DNA of 64,000 nucleotides from Flavobacterium album (GTDB taxonomy: Bacteria > Bacteroidota > Bacteroidia > Flavobacteriales > Flavobacteriaceae): the NCBI RefSeq assembly GCF_003096035.1, contig NZ_CP029186.1, positions 3,919,547 to 3,983,546 on the forward strand, written 5' to 3'. Position 1 is the stretch's first letter. Each line of letters begins with the position of its first letter. The translations under genes were made by a program, and so were the position numbers. Positions 57,111 through 64,000 of the stretch are shown here, piece after piece. The notes below the pieces were generated by a model that was not told the DNA's origin, made no database searches, and saw only the letters and a program-made list of their open reading frames with translations.

Positions 57111-57210
57111 GATTTCAGATTTCAGATTTAGATTTCAGATTCCACTCAAACCTTTAAATTGTGCGTAATCTTAGACGGCAAGAGTGAAGCTCAATCTGAA
57201 ATCTGAAATA
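57111..57210. repeat. GATTTCA-type direct and inverted repeats upstream of hisS
   Basis: The left block (57111-57141) repeats GATTTCAGATT-type units, and the right block (57193-57210) is the complement (AATCTGAAATCTGAAATA). They can pair across 50 bases. It lies in the divergent hisS/permease region. Confidence 0.75.
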
Positions 57211-57243
57211 ATTACGTACATTAGTGCCTTAAAACAGCATCCT

Positions 57244-58485
57244 ATGTTCAGCCTGATAGGGGAGAATACCAAAATAGCGTTTGATTCTATAAGGAGCCAG
57301 AAGCTCCGCACCTCACTAACCGTGCTGATCATCGGCATCGGGATCTTTGCACTTGTGGGCATACTCGCCGCAGTGGCTGTACTGAAGAGCAGCATCATGG
57401 GGAATTTTTCATCCATGGGGGCTAATACCTTCTCCATATCCCGCTACGATTTCTCTCAGCAGATAGACAACGATAATACTACAAAGGTAAACCCAATCAT
57501 CAGCTATCCGCAGGCAAAGGAATTCCAGGAAAAATACAACTACCCTTCTGCTGCTACGTCACTTTCCTTTACGGCGGCCAGTAATGCCGAGGTAAAGTAC
57601 GAGGACAAAAAAACCGACCCTGAGATCACGATAGTAGGGGCCGACGAGAACTTCCTGCCCAACTCCGGGCTTGAAACTACCAAAGGGCGGAATTTCAACA
57701 ATTTTGATATCAGCAATAATAATTATGTATGCATTGTAGGTTCCGATTTTGAGAAAGGCCTGTTTAAGGACATGAACCCGATAGACAAAACTGTGTCCGT
57801 AAGGGGCGCAAGGTTTAAGGTTATCGGCGTGCTTAAAGAAAAAGGCTCGACCTTCGGCAGCCGCCAGGACCTGAGGCTCATCATCCCCATACAGGTGGCG
57901 CGCTCGCTTTTTACCGCACCGAGGATCGACTACGAAGTAAAGGTCATGATAGCGAATGGCGACATGCTCTCTTCTGCGGTGGATGAGGCCGAACTTACCA
58001 TGCGCCGCGTACGCAGGCTTAACCCGGTTGAAGATGACGATTTCGGGATAGAACGCAGCGACGAGCTTTTAAGGAAGATGATCGAAGAGCTGTCGTTCCT
58101 GGGTAAATCGGCTTGGATCATTGGTATTATAACTATTTTCGGGTCTTCAATAGCATTAATGAACATCATGCTTGTTTCGGTAACCGAAAGGACCCGCGAG
58201 ATCGGTGTACGAAAATCATTGGGCGCTACCAAAATGACCATCGCGATGCAGTTCTTTACCGAAACGCTTATCATCAGCCTTATGGGCGGGCTTATCGGCA
58301 TCATTCTTGGGCTGCTTGTCGGCGGTGTCGGGGTGTCATTATTACTGAATATCACATTCCCCATGCCATGGGAAGCGATTATATGGGCACTGGTCACCGT
58401 AATACTGGTAACGCTGGCATCGGGACTGGCTCCTGCAGTAAAGGCCGCCGGACTGGATCCTGTTGAGGCACTGCGGTATGAGTAA
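57244..58485 (+). CDS. MacB-like ABC transporter permease
   Basis: A 413-residue inner membrane protein. One N-terminal TM (LTVLIIGIGIFALVGILAAVAVL) is followed by a periplasmic MacB_PCD domain of about 230 residues. Three C-terminal TMs form the FtsX domain (WIIGIITIFGSSIALMNIMLVSV; ERTREIGVRKSLGATK; SLMGGLIGIILGLLVGG). Such permeases work with an ATPase in lipoprotein sorting or export of small molecules; the ATPase is not adjacent. The ATG at 57244 is chosen because residues before it (to 57184) are coded by the repeat. Confidence 0.9.
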   Translation: MFSLIGENTKIAFDSIRSQKLRTSLTVLIIGIGIFALVGILAAVAVLKSSIMGNFSSMGANTFSISRYDFSQQIDNDNTTKVNPIISYPQAKEFQEKYNYPSAATSLSFTAASNAEVKYEDKKTDPEITIVGADENFLPNSGLETTKGRNFNNFDISNNNYVCIVGSDFEKGLFKDMNPIDKTVSVRGARFKVIGVLKEKGSTFGSRQDLRLIIPIQVARSLFTAPRIDYEVKVMIANGDMLSSAVDEAELTMRRVRRLNPVEDDDFGIERSDELLRKMIEELSFLGKSAWIIGIITIFGSSIALMNIMLVSVTERTREIGVRKSLGATKMTIAMQFFTETLIISLMGGLIGIILGLLVGGVGVSLLLNITFPMPWEAIIWALVTVILVTLASGLAPAVKAAGLDPVEALRYE

Positions 58486-58522
58486 TGGTTTGCAGTCGCA
58501 AAACAATGTTATGAAGTTTACG

Positions 58523-58635
58523 GATTTCCCCTCCTTTGGAGGGGTGGCTGAAAGCCGAGGTGGTTTTCTATTTATTTTTAATTTATAAACTAACCACCCC
58601 GCCCTTTGGGCATCCCTCCAAAGGAGGGGAATCCA
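58523..58635. repeat. Palindromic repeat overlapping the 3' end of prmC
   Basis: GGATTTCCCCTCCTTTGGAGG (58523-58543) pairs with CCTCCAAAGGAGGGGAATCC (58616-58635). Between them, GAGGTGGTTT pairs with AACCACCCC. The prmC stop codon and the last dozen codons lie in it. It is a member of a 'CTCCTTTGGAG' repeat class. Confidence 0.75.
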
Positions 58636-59476
58636 GGAATGCTGCAACCATCCGGTCATTCCCGTAAATATCTTTTTTCAATTCAACATCTTTAAATCCA
58701 TAATTTTCCAGCATTTCAGCCGTTTCGTTGCCAAGGTATTGATTGATCTCAAAATAGAGCCTGCCGTTTTCAGGAAGATTACTTTTGGCAAGGAGCGCTA
58801 TTTTGCGGTAAAACAAAAGCGGGTCGGAATCTTTTACGAATAAAGCCAGGTGAGGTTCATATTCCAGCACATTTGCCTTTATTTCTGCCTTTTCAAGCTC
58901 ACGCACATACGGCGGATTGGAAACAATGATATCAAAAGTATCAGGAAGTGATGCTGCCTCCAGTATGTCCTGAAGGATAAAATTCACAGTAATATCATTA
59001 GCTGCTGCATTCTTTTCGGCTACAGCCAATGCTTTTTCCGAAACATCAATAGCAAAAACTTCGGCATCAGGAAGGTTTTTGGCCAGCGATATTGCTATGC
59101 AGCCACTGCCGGCACCAATGTCGAGTATCTTTATTTTTCCCTTGTGTTTACTTTCCTTAACGATCCATTCTACCAGTTCTTCCGTTTCCGGTCGGGGGAT
59201 TAGGGTGTTTTCATTCACCTCGAATTCCAGTCCGTAAAAATGCGCTTTGCCAAATATATATTGTATCGGCTTTTGCTTTTCCAGCAGCTGAAGCACATTG
59301 TCCCACTGCGCGATTTCACCGGCATCCAAAACAGCTTCGGGGTTCATGGCAAGGTCGATGCGCTTCCAGCCCTTCAGCCGTTCGAGCGCAATATTGAAAA
59401 AGCTTTCCGCCTCGACAGCATCGTATAGCGGGGTCAATTTTTCAAGAAAGGAAGTACGGTAGTCTTTTAGTTTCAT
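58583..59476 (-). CDS. prmC: Peptide chain release factor N5-glutamine methyltransferase
   Basis: A 297-residue SAM-dependent methyltransferase acting on the Gln of the GGQ motif in release factors. It has an N-terminal helical domain, then ILDIGAGSGCIAISLA (SAM-binding, near 115), FAIDVSEKAL, and the catalytic IVSNPPYVRE (near 185). The C-terminal tail SPPLEGCPKGGVVSL is encoded by the palindromic repeat and is not part of the family. Native length would be about 282. Confidence 0.92.
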   Translation of the reverse strand: MKLKDYRTSFLEKLTPLYDAVEAESFFNIALERLKGWKRIDLAMNPEAVLDAGEIAQWDNVLQLLEKQKPIQYIFGKAHFYGLEFEVNENTLIPRPETEELVEWIVKESKHKGKIKILDIGAGSGCIAISLAKNLPDAEVFAIDVSEKALAVAEKNAAANDITVNFILQDILEAASLPDTFDIIVSNPPYVRELEKAEIKANVLEYEPHLALFVKDSDPLLFYRKIALLAKSNLPENGRLYFEINQYLGNETAEMLENYGFKDVELKKDIYGNDRMVAAFLDSPPLEGCPKGGVVSL

Positions 59477-59494
59477 TTTTTATTAGTTTCAAGG

Positions 59495-59600
59495 GGGCCT
59501 CACCCCAGCCCTCTCCAAAGGAGAGGGAGTAGCTACACTCTTGCCCATTATTACATCCCCTTGTCTATTCCGGCTTCTCCCCCTTCGGGGGTAGGGGGGC
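59495..59600. repeat. Palindromic repeat between prmC and the acetyltransferase gene
   Basis: CCCTCTCCAAAGGAGAGGG (59510-59528) is a hairpin. CCCCCTTCGGGGG followed by TAGGGGGGCTAAC (59580-59601) belongs to the same class as the element at 63345. It codes for the tail of the GNAT protein. Confidence 0.7.
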
Positions 59601-60071
59601 TAACATCCACACCGGGCAGGATGTGTGGCCGGTATTGCCCATTGGTGCATCTATATAATTAAAGCCACTTTTCAGGTAGAGTTTCTGGGCGGCTTCCATG
59701 TAGGGCATCGTCTCGAGGTAGCATTGGGCAAACCCGAAATCTGTTGCCGCCTGCAGGCATTTAGCCATCATTTGGGTGCCAATGCCTAGTCCGCGTGCTT
59801 CATTGAGAAAGTACATCTTCTGGAGTTCGCAGGTGTCTGCAGGGCCGTTATCTAACGGTGCTATTCCGGCCCCACCCATAATCCTACCGTCTTTTTCTAC
59901 AACAAGATAAACAGAATTGGGACTGCTATACGTTTCGAACATACAGTCGAGTGAGGCATCGGCATAAGCGGTACCTACTTTTGGCACGTTGTGTTCAATA
60001 AGCACATCGCGTATTACTTTCGCGACAGCGGGATTGTCTTCCTTTTCAATTTTCCTGATGGTAATGCTCAT
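59565..60071 (-). CDS. GNAT-family N-acetyltransferase
   Basis: A 168-residue protein with the acetyl-CoA motif ARGLGIGTQMMAKCLQ (near 95-110). Strands VYLVVEKDGRIMGGAGIAPL and a later CYLETMPYMEAAQKLYLKSGF follow the family layout. The substrate is unknown. The C-terminal tail (MLAPLPPKGEKPE) is coded by a palindromic repeat. It is divergent from ribD. Confidence 0.88.
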   Translation of the reverse strand: MSITIRKIEKEDNPAVAKVIRDVLIEHNVPKVGTAYADASLDCMFETYSSPNSVYLVVEKDGRIMGGAGIAPLDNGPADTCELQKMYFLNEARGLGIGTQMMAKCLQAATDFGFAQCYLETMPYMEAAQKLYLKSGFNYIDAPMGNTGHTSCPVWMLAPLPPKGEKPE

Positions 60072-60103
60072 AGTGCAAATTTAATCATTTTGGCAATGCA
60101 GGG

Positions 60104-60135
60104 AAACTTTGAAACTTTGTAACTTTGAGACTTTG
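60104..60135 (+). repeat. Four 8-bp tandem units resembling -7 promoter elements
   Basis: AAACTTTG, AAACTTTG, TAACTTTG and AGACTTTG follow each other without a gap, 13 bases before the ribD ATG. The third unit is an exact TAnnTTTG. Confidence 0.8.
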
Positions 60136-60147
60136 CAACTCAATAAA

Positions 60148-61239
60148 ATGACCCACGAAATCTACATGCAGCGCTGCCTTGACCTGGCCCAAAACGGATT
60201 GCAGGCAGCAATGCCCAATCCTTCTGTTGGCGCCGTACTGGTGCATAACGGCAGGATCATTGGTGAAGGCCATACCTCTCCGTATGGCGGCCCGCATGGC
60301 GAAGTAAACTGTATCAACTCGGTTACCGAAGCAGATCGACACCTCATTCCCGAAGCCACACTGTATGTAAGCCTTGAGCCCTGCAGTCATTATGGTAAAA
60401 CACCGCCGTGCTGCGACCTTATCATCCATAACCATATAAAGGACATTGTTGTAGGGACTATGGATCCTAATGAAAAAGTCGCGGGCAATGGCATAAGAAA
60501 GCTTCGCGAAGCCGGAAAAAATGTGACCGTAGGAGTGCTTGAAAAAGAATGCCGCGAATTCAACCGCCGGTTTTTTACCTTTCATGAAAAGCAAAGGCCG
60601 TATATCATTTTAAAATGGGCGGAGAGCGCGGATGGGTTTTTAAGCCCGCTAAACAGATCGTTGGATAATTCGACTGTTGGATCATTAGAAGATAAAAAAC
60701 CGGTATGGATCACCAATGTGTATTCCCGCCAGTTGGTGCACAAATGGCGCAGTGAGGAAATGGCAATACTTGTCGGTACACAAACCGTCCTCGACGATAA
60801 CCCGCAGCTTGATGTGCGCGATTGGAACGGGCCAAATCCTGTGCGTATTGTTCTCGACAGGACTGGTAAGGTCTCTGATCATCATTTTGTTAAAAATCAA
60901 AAAATAAAGTCAATTATCTTGACAGAAAAAGCTGGTTTCCCTAACTTAGATAACCTGCTTTACGAACAGGTGCCTTTTGACGAAAACTTCCCGCACACCA
61001 TTGCTGCCCTATTACACAGGCATAACCTGCTATCGGTAATTGTTGAAGGGGGCCGCCAAACCTTACAAACCTTCATTGATGCAGGGCTGTGGGACGAAGC
61101 AAGGGTTTTTAAGGGGATAACTGTTTTTGGCGATGGGATAAAAGCGCCCGATTTCAACGGGGAACCTGTAACGTGGCAGAAAATACAGAATGACGAACTT
61201 TTAATTTTCAGGAATTATGGTCAACGCGATAATATTTGA
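60148..61239 (+). CDS. ribD: Bifunctional riboflavin biosynthesis deaminase/reductase
   Basis: A 363-residue enzyme. The N-terminal deaminase has zinc ligands in HGEVNCI and PCSHYGKTPPC (near 50-90). The C-terminal reductase shows ILKWAESADGF, and WRSEEMAILVGTQTVLDDNPQL and VEGGRQTLQTF. It deaminates and then reduces the pyrimidine intermediate of riboflavin synthesis. The start at 60148 (MTHEIYMQRCLDLA) is the family's start; residues coded from 60109 come from the 8-bp tandem repeat. Its end overlaps the next gene by 23 bases. Confidence 0.95.
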   Translation: MTHEIYMQRCLDLAQNGLQAAMPNPSVGAVLVHNGRIIGEGHTSPYGGPHGEVNCINSVTEADRHLIPEATLYVSLEPCSHYGKTPPCCDLIIHNHIKDIVVGTMDPNEKVAGNGIRKLREAGKNVTVGVLEKECREFNRRFFTFHEKQRPYIILKWAESADGFLSPLNRSLDNSTVGSLEDKKPVWITNVYSRQLVHKWRSEEMAILVGTQTVLDDNPQLDVRDWNGPNPVRIVLDRTGKVSDHHFVKNQKIKSIILTEKAGFPNLDNLLYEQVPFDENFPHTIAALLHRHNLLSVIVEGGRQTLQTFIDAGLWDEARVFKGITVFGDGIKAPDFNGEPVTWQKIQNDELLIFRNYGQRDNI

Positions 61240-61828
61240 TTTTGGTGATGTATTTTTGAATAAGGATGGTGATGCCAAAAGGAAAGCTTTTGCCGACCTT
61301 GGCCTGACCCAATGGAACGACACCCTGGAGAAGCTGGAAGGAAAACTGGAAACCGGAAAAATTGATGAAGAAGGTTTCCTACGGGGCATACAGCCGCATA
61401 CTGATAACGCTTCCTTACAACAAATAAAAGACGCATGGAACCTGGGTATTGCCGACTTCCCGCTGTACCGCCTGGAATTCCTGCAAAAGCTGGCTGCCAA
61501 CTACCGCCTGTTCCTCCTCAGCAACACAGACCCCATCCACATGGAAAAATTCGAGCAGGAGGCCGGGGCTTCGTTCTACAGCGATTTTTATCAGTGCTTC
61601 GAAAAGATCTATTTCTCACACGAGATAGGCTACCGTAAGCCGCATGCCGAGGCTTTTAACTACCTTACCAACAACCATGACATACAGCCGAAACGGGCAC
61701 TTTTTGTAGATGATAAAAAATTCAATACCGATGCTGCTGAAATGCTTGGCTTCCGGGTGTGGAACCTGCAGGTAGGCGAAGATGATGTGGTAGATATGTT
61801 TGAAAAGAAAATTATTGATCCAGACTAG
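61217..61828 (+). CDS. HAD-superfamily hydrolase (subfamily IA)
   Basis: A 203-residue phosphatase-like protein. The N-terminal motif is IIFDFGDVF with the nucleophile Asp but no second Asp in the usual DxD position (FDFGDV form, as in YihX-type proteins). Motif II is LLSNTDP, the Lys is in GYRKPHAEAF and the acidic motif is ALFVDDKKFN. A sugar-phosphate or nucleotide phosphatase is likely, substrate unknown. It overlaps ribD, so the two are cotranscribed. Confidence 0.88.
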   Translation: MVNAIIFDFGDVFLNKDGDAKRKAFADLGLTQWNDTLEKLEGKLETGKIDEEGFLRGIQPHTDNASLQQIKDAWNLGIADFPLYRLEFLQKLAANYRLFLLSNTDPIHMEKFEQEAGASFYSDFYQCFEKIYFSHEIGYRKPHAEAFNYLTNNHDIQPKRALFVDDKKFNTDAAEMLGFRVWNLQVGEDDVVDMFEKKIIDPD

Positions 61829-61887
61829 GTGTAGCATTATTTCAGATTCAGCATTTGGATTGAGAGTAGTCTTGAAATACGAATAAA

Positions 61888-62682
61888 TTATTTGACAATG
61901 GCTTTTAACTCCTGAAAATGAGAAAATCTATTCTCATCTGCGCTGGTACCTGCAAACTCTGTCTTGTAACATTCAAAACAAATTTTAGCAATACCAATTA
62001 TTTTTTTATTCTTTTTAAATAAAAAAATATCCCTAAAAGTTGGTTCGCAAGTTGTAGTAAACGAAAGTGGCGTATCCTCTTTAAATATCCCCCTTAATTT
62101 AGAATTAAGTACCGTATCTAATGGATGAATCTCAAATTTTGTCTGGCTCAATTTCGCCTCAATCGATTTATCAAAGTGGCTACCTTCGTGCCATCCATAC
62201 ACATGGTCTAATGTAATTGAATCAATCTTACCAATAGCTTCGCCTTTATCTTTCTTATCCCAGATTTCCCTGATCACATTATCTTTTATCTGATAATGTA
62301 TTACTTCATCAAAATTGAAGTAATACTTCGCAGAACTTCCTTCACACCCAAATAGCATCGTGCCTACGACCAGCAGTAAAATTACTACTGCTACTACAGT
62401 CAAATACATCTTATTTACTTTCTTATTGACTTCAGGGCCATACATACCTATCGTATCAGTAGAAGCTGCAACACTTTTACGTTTTAGTACAATATCAACC
62501 TGCTGCCTGTAGGCATCAGGAAGGAAATAACGGATATCGCTCCCCAAAGTCGACTGGTTGTCATCAACATGGAATGGTACAGCTTCATCTACCAATGCAG
62601 CTTCGAAAACAATCTTATCCCTTAGGCTTACCCAAAGCTTAAAATGCGGCCCCTCTTTTATATAAAAAGTATCTGAACTCAT
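61888..62682 (-). CDS. Single-pass membrane protein of unknown function
   Basis: A 264-residue protein with a soluble N-terminal part (residues 1-88), one TM (MYLTVVAVVILLLVVGTMLFG near 92-112) and a 150-residue C-terminal part beginning CEGSSAKYYFNFDEVIHYQI. Topology cannot be fixed. No family was recognised. It ends 60 bases from the HAD gene and is divergent from yigZ. Confidence 0.75.
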   Translation of the reverse strand: MSSDTFYIKEGPHFKLWVSLRDKIVFEAALVDEAVPFHVDDNQSTLGSDIRYFLPDAYRQQVDIVLKRKSVAASTDTIGMYGPEVNKKVNKMYLTVVAVVILLLVVGTMLFGCEGSSAKYYFNFDEVIHYQIKDNVIREIWDKKDKGEAIGKIDSITLDHVYGWHEGSHFDKSIEAKLSQTKFEIHPLDTVLNSKLRGIFKEDTPLSFTTTCEPTFRDIFLFKKNKKIIGIAKICFECYKTEFAGTSADENRFSHFQELKAIVK

Positions 62683-62737
62683 AGTACGTTCTTTCTACAA
62701 GTATAATCATTTTTCTGCCTCAAACTGAAAACTTTCT

Positions 62738-62745
62738 TACCTTTG
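62738..62745 (+). promoter_or_regulatory. -7 element of the YigZ-family gene
   Basis: TACCTTTG fits TAnnTTTG and ends 7 bases before the ATG at 62752, so the mRNA would be leaderless. This rules out the in-frame TTG at 62743. Confidence 0.6.
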
Positions 62746-62751
62746 GCGCCC

Positions 62752-63354
62752 ATGGAAAACGACACCTATAAAACGCTCGCAGCGCCTTCGGAAGAAACGC
62801 TTTACAAGGAAAAGAACAGCAAGTTCTTCGGGCTGGCATTCCCTGTAGGCAGCGAGGAAGAAGTGAAAGTGATCCTTGAGGAAGTGAAAAAACGGCACAA
62901 CTCCGCGCGGCACTGGTGCTATGCATTCCAGTTAGGTACCGATAAAATATACTACCGCGCGAATGACGATGGGGAACCTTCCAATTCGGCAGGTATGCCG
63001 ATCTACGGGCAGATACAATCCTTTGGCGTGACCAATGTGCTTGTTATTGTAGTGCGGTACTTCGGCGGGATAAAGCTGGGCGTGGGCGGACTTATCTCTG
63101 CTTACAGGACAAGTGCACAAATGGCCCTCGAAGCTTCGGATATTGTAGAAAAAACGATCGATGTCCATTATACGGTAAAGTTCGGCTACAAGGATATGAA
63201 CAAAGTGATGCGCATGATTAAAGAGAAAAATCTCGATATCGTTTCGCAAAAAATGGAAATGGATTGCGAGATCGTAATCAGCACACGCAAAAAAAATGCA
63301 GCATCAGTTGAAGCAGCATTTGGTAATTTGTATGAAGTTATACTAGCCCCCTAA
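62752..63354 (+). CDS. YigZ/IMPACT-family protein
   Basis: A 200-residue protein of the YigZ/IMPACT family. It has KNSKFFGLAFPVGSEEEV at the start, then RHWCYAFQLG, DDGEPSNSAGMPIYGQI and VIVVRYFGGIKLGVGGL, which are all family motifs. Relatives are linked to translation control, but the bacterial role is not settled. The last two codons and the stop (GCC CCC TAA) are supplied by the palindromic repeat at 63345-63424. Confidence 0.92.
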   Translation: MENDTYKTLAAPSEETLYKEKNSKFFGLAFPVGSEEEVKVILEEVKKRHNSARHWCYAFQLGTDKIYYRANDDGEPSNSAGMPIYGQIQSFGVTNVLVIVVRYFGGIKLGVGGLISAYRTSAQMALEASDIVEKTIDVHYTVKFGYKDMNKVMRMIKEKNLDIVSQKMEMDCEIVISTRKKNAASVEAAFGNLYEVILAP

Positions 63355-63424
63355 CCCCGAAGGGGCAACTCCACTCGGACGATTTAGCAACCGTGGTAAT
63401 TCCCCCTTCGGGGGTTAGGGGGCT
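63345..63424. repeat. Palindromic repeat that supplies both stop codons of convergent genes
   Basis: AGCCCCCTAACCCCGAAGGGG (63345-63365) and CCCCTTCGGGGGTTAGGGGGCT (63403-63424) are inverted copies around 37 bases. GCCCCCTAA in the left arm ends the YigZ gene and the same sequence on the minus strand ends the thioesterase gene. Related to the element near 59580. Confidence 0.85.
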
Positions 63425-63813
63425 ATTTTCTCAAGCACATAATCCGGTGGAGAAACAGGCCGTCCGGTCTGCATATTTACGAACACCAAAATAGAGTTGC
63501 CCGTTGTTAATAACTCGTCCTTTTCGTTGTAGATTTCGTAGTCGAATTCTATCTTGACAGACGTTAAATTTTTCATAATTGTACGCACCCTCAGCAGGTC
63601 GTCATAACGGGCTGGTTTTTTATAATTCATGGTTAAGGAAACAACAGGAAGCATGATGCCGTCCTTCTCCATATCAGCATAGCTAACTCCCAGACTACGA
63701 AGCCATTCCACCCTTCCCATTTCAAAATATTGTGCATAATTTCCATGATAAACAACCCCCATCTGGTCGGTCTCAGCATACCTGACACGTACATTAAATT
63801 CGTGAAATTTCAT
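63415..63813 (-). CDS. Acyl-CoA thioesterase (YbgC/4-hydroxybenzoyl-CoA thioesterase family)
   Basis: A 132-residue hotdog-fold thioesterase. It has VRYAETDQMGVVYHGNYAQYF near residue 10 with the catalytic Asp, then GRVEWLRSLGVSY and the RYDDLLRVRTIM strands. It hydrolyses short-chain or aromatic acyl-CoA. The last three residues (IAP) and the stop codon lie in the palindromic repeat. No promoter was identified in the AT-rich stretch upstream. Confidence 0.9.
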   Translation of the reverse strand: MKFHEFNVRVRYAETDQMGVVYHGNYAQYFEMGRVEWLRSLGVSYADMEKDGIMLPVVSLTMNYKKPARYDDLLRVRTIMKNLTSVKIEFDYEIYNEKDELLTTGNSILVFVNMQTGRPVSPPDYVLEKIAP

Positions 63814-64000
63814 ATTTCTTAATTGTTAATTTTCTATTAAAAAAAACTAAACTATGCTTACAATATTTTTTTATTAAAATCAATATGGAAACAATTTTTT
63901 TTACAATTTTTTGTTATCATATTTGTTCTCCCGAACCGGAACGAAATTCATTCTTTCCATTTTGTAAGACAACCTTTAATAAACGACTAATATTCACTGT
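63814..64000. other. AT-rich end of the window, no gene seen
   Basis: 187 bases of very AT-rich DNA. No DnaA box (TTATNCACA) was found by eye. It holds no complete ORF. From memory, flavobacterial dnaA genes can lie next to such a thioesterase gene, so the window may end near the origin. Confidence 0.4.

Overview
The window looks like a chromosome segment from a flavobacterium (Bacteroidota, probably Flavobacterium or a close relative; inferred from sequence features, no database search was possible). The main signs are a gliding-motility-associated type IX secretion C-terminal domain (2343-5657), a second type A sorting domain (25168-26847), the bacillithiol enzyme BshC, AI-2E and OmpP1/FadL-type proteins, and many promoters of the flavobacterial form TTG-N19..21-TAnnTTTG close to start codons with little Shine-Dalgarno signal. 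Most of the window is ordinary housekeeping chromosome. Coding is dense, with short operons and bidirectional terminators.

Layout. 0-2 kb: S4 RNA-binding protein, phosphoribosyltransferase and shikimate kinase, then two identical tRNA-Lys genes and tRNA-Leu. 2-6 kb: a 1104-residue type IX cargo protein and a small secreted protein. 6-10.5 kb: a sigma-54 response regulator facing a hybrid histidine kinase and an XRE regulator. 11-13.3 kb: acyl-CoA dehydrogenase and AnmK. 13.3-17.2 kb: a signalling cluster of two response regulators, a 56-residue lipoprotein and a TPR lipoprotein histidine kinase. 17.3-20 kb: glutamate dehydrogenase, FolC and tRNA-Val. 20-21.1 kb: a disrupted trypsin-like gene between two diverged copies of the sequence that follows tRNA-Val. 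21.2-27 kb: two hydrolases, a YadA-head-like protein and a secreted nuclease/phosphatase-like protein. 27-36.3 kb: RluA-type pseudouridine synthase, AI-2E transporter, rpsT with two tRNA-Glu, proS, a Gly/Tyr-rich lipoprotein and an OmpP1-like porin. 36.3-37 kb: a repeat-rich intergenic region with a probable structured RNA. 37-44.6 kb: rimO, a radical SAM/B12 protein, a putative HEPN protein, bshC, a ParE-type toxin-antitoxin pair and ndk. 44.6-54 kb: DUF721 protein, serine hydrolase, ftsY, rpmB-rpmG-DUF4295, cinA, an Hpt protein, FAH hydrolase, exonuclease and a VanX-like dipeptidase. 54-64 kb: small paralogous proteins, a MITE-like element, hisS, a MacB-like permease, prmC, ribD, YigZ and a thioesterase, with several palindromic repeats at gene ends.

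Most interesting points. The 13.3-17.2 kb cluster resembles a peptide- or lipoprotein-sensing two-component system: a tiny secreted lipoprotein, a perfect hairpin, then a TPR histidine kinase that starts on TTG two bases after the hairpin, next to a LytTR regulator whose phospho-acceptor Asp is replaced by Glu. Palindromic repeats supply stop codons or C-terminal tails to at least four genes (58.5-63.4 kb). One repeat-like stretch lies in frame inside a radical SAM gene. A diverged direct repeat flanks the broken protease gene behind tRNA-Val. No CRISPR array, prophage, integrase or complete insertion sequence was seen.
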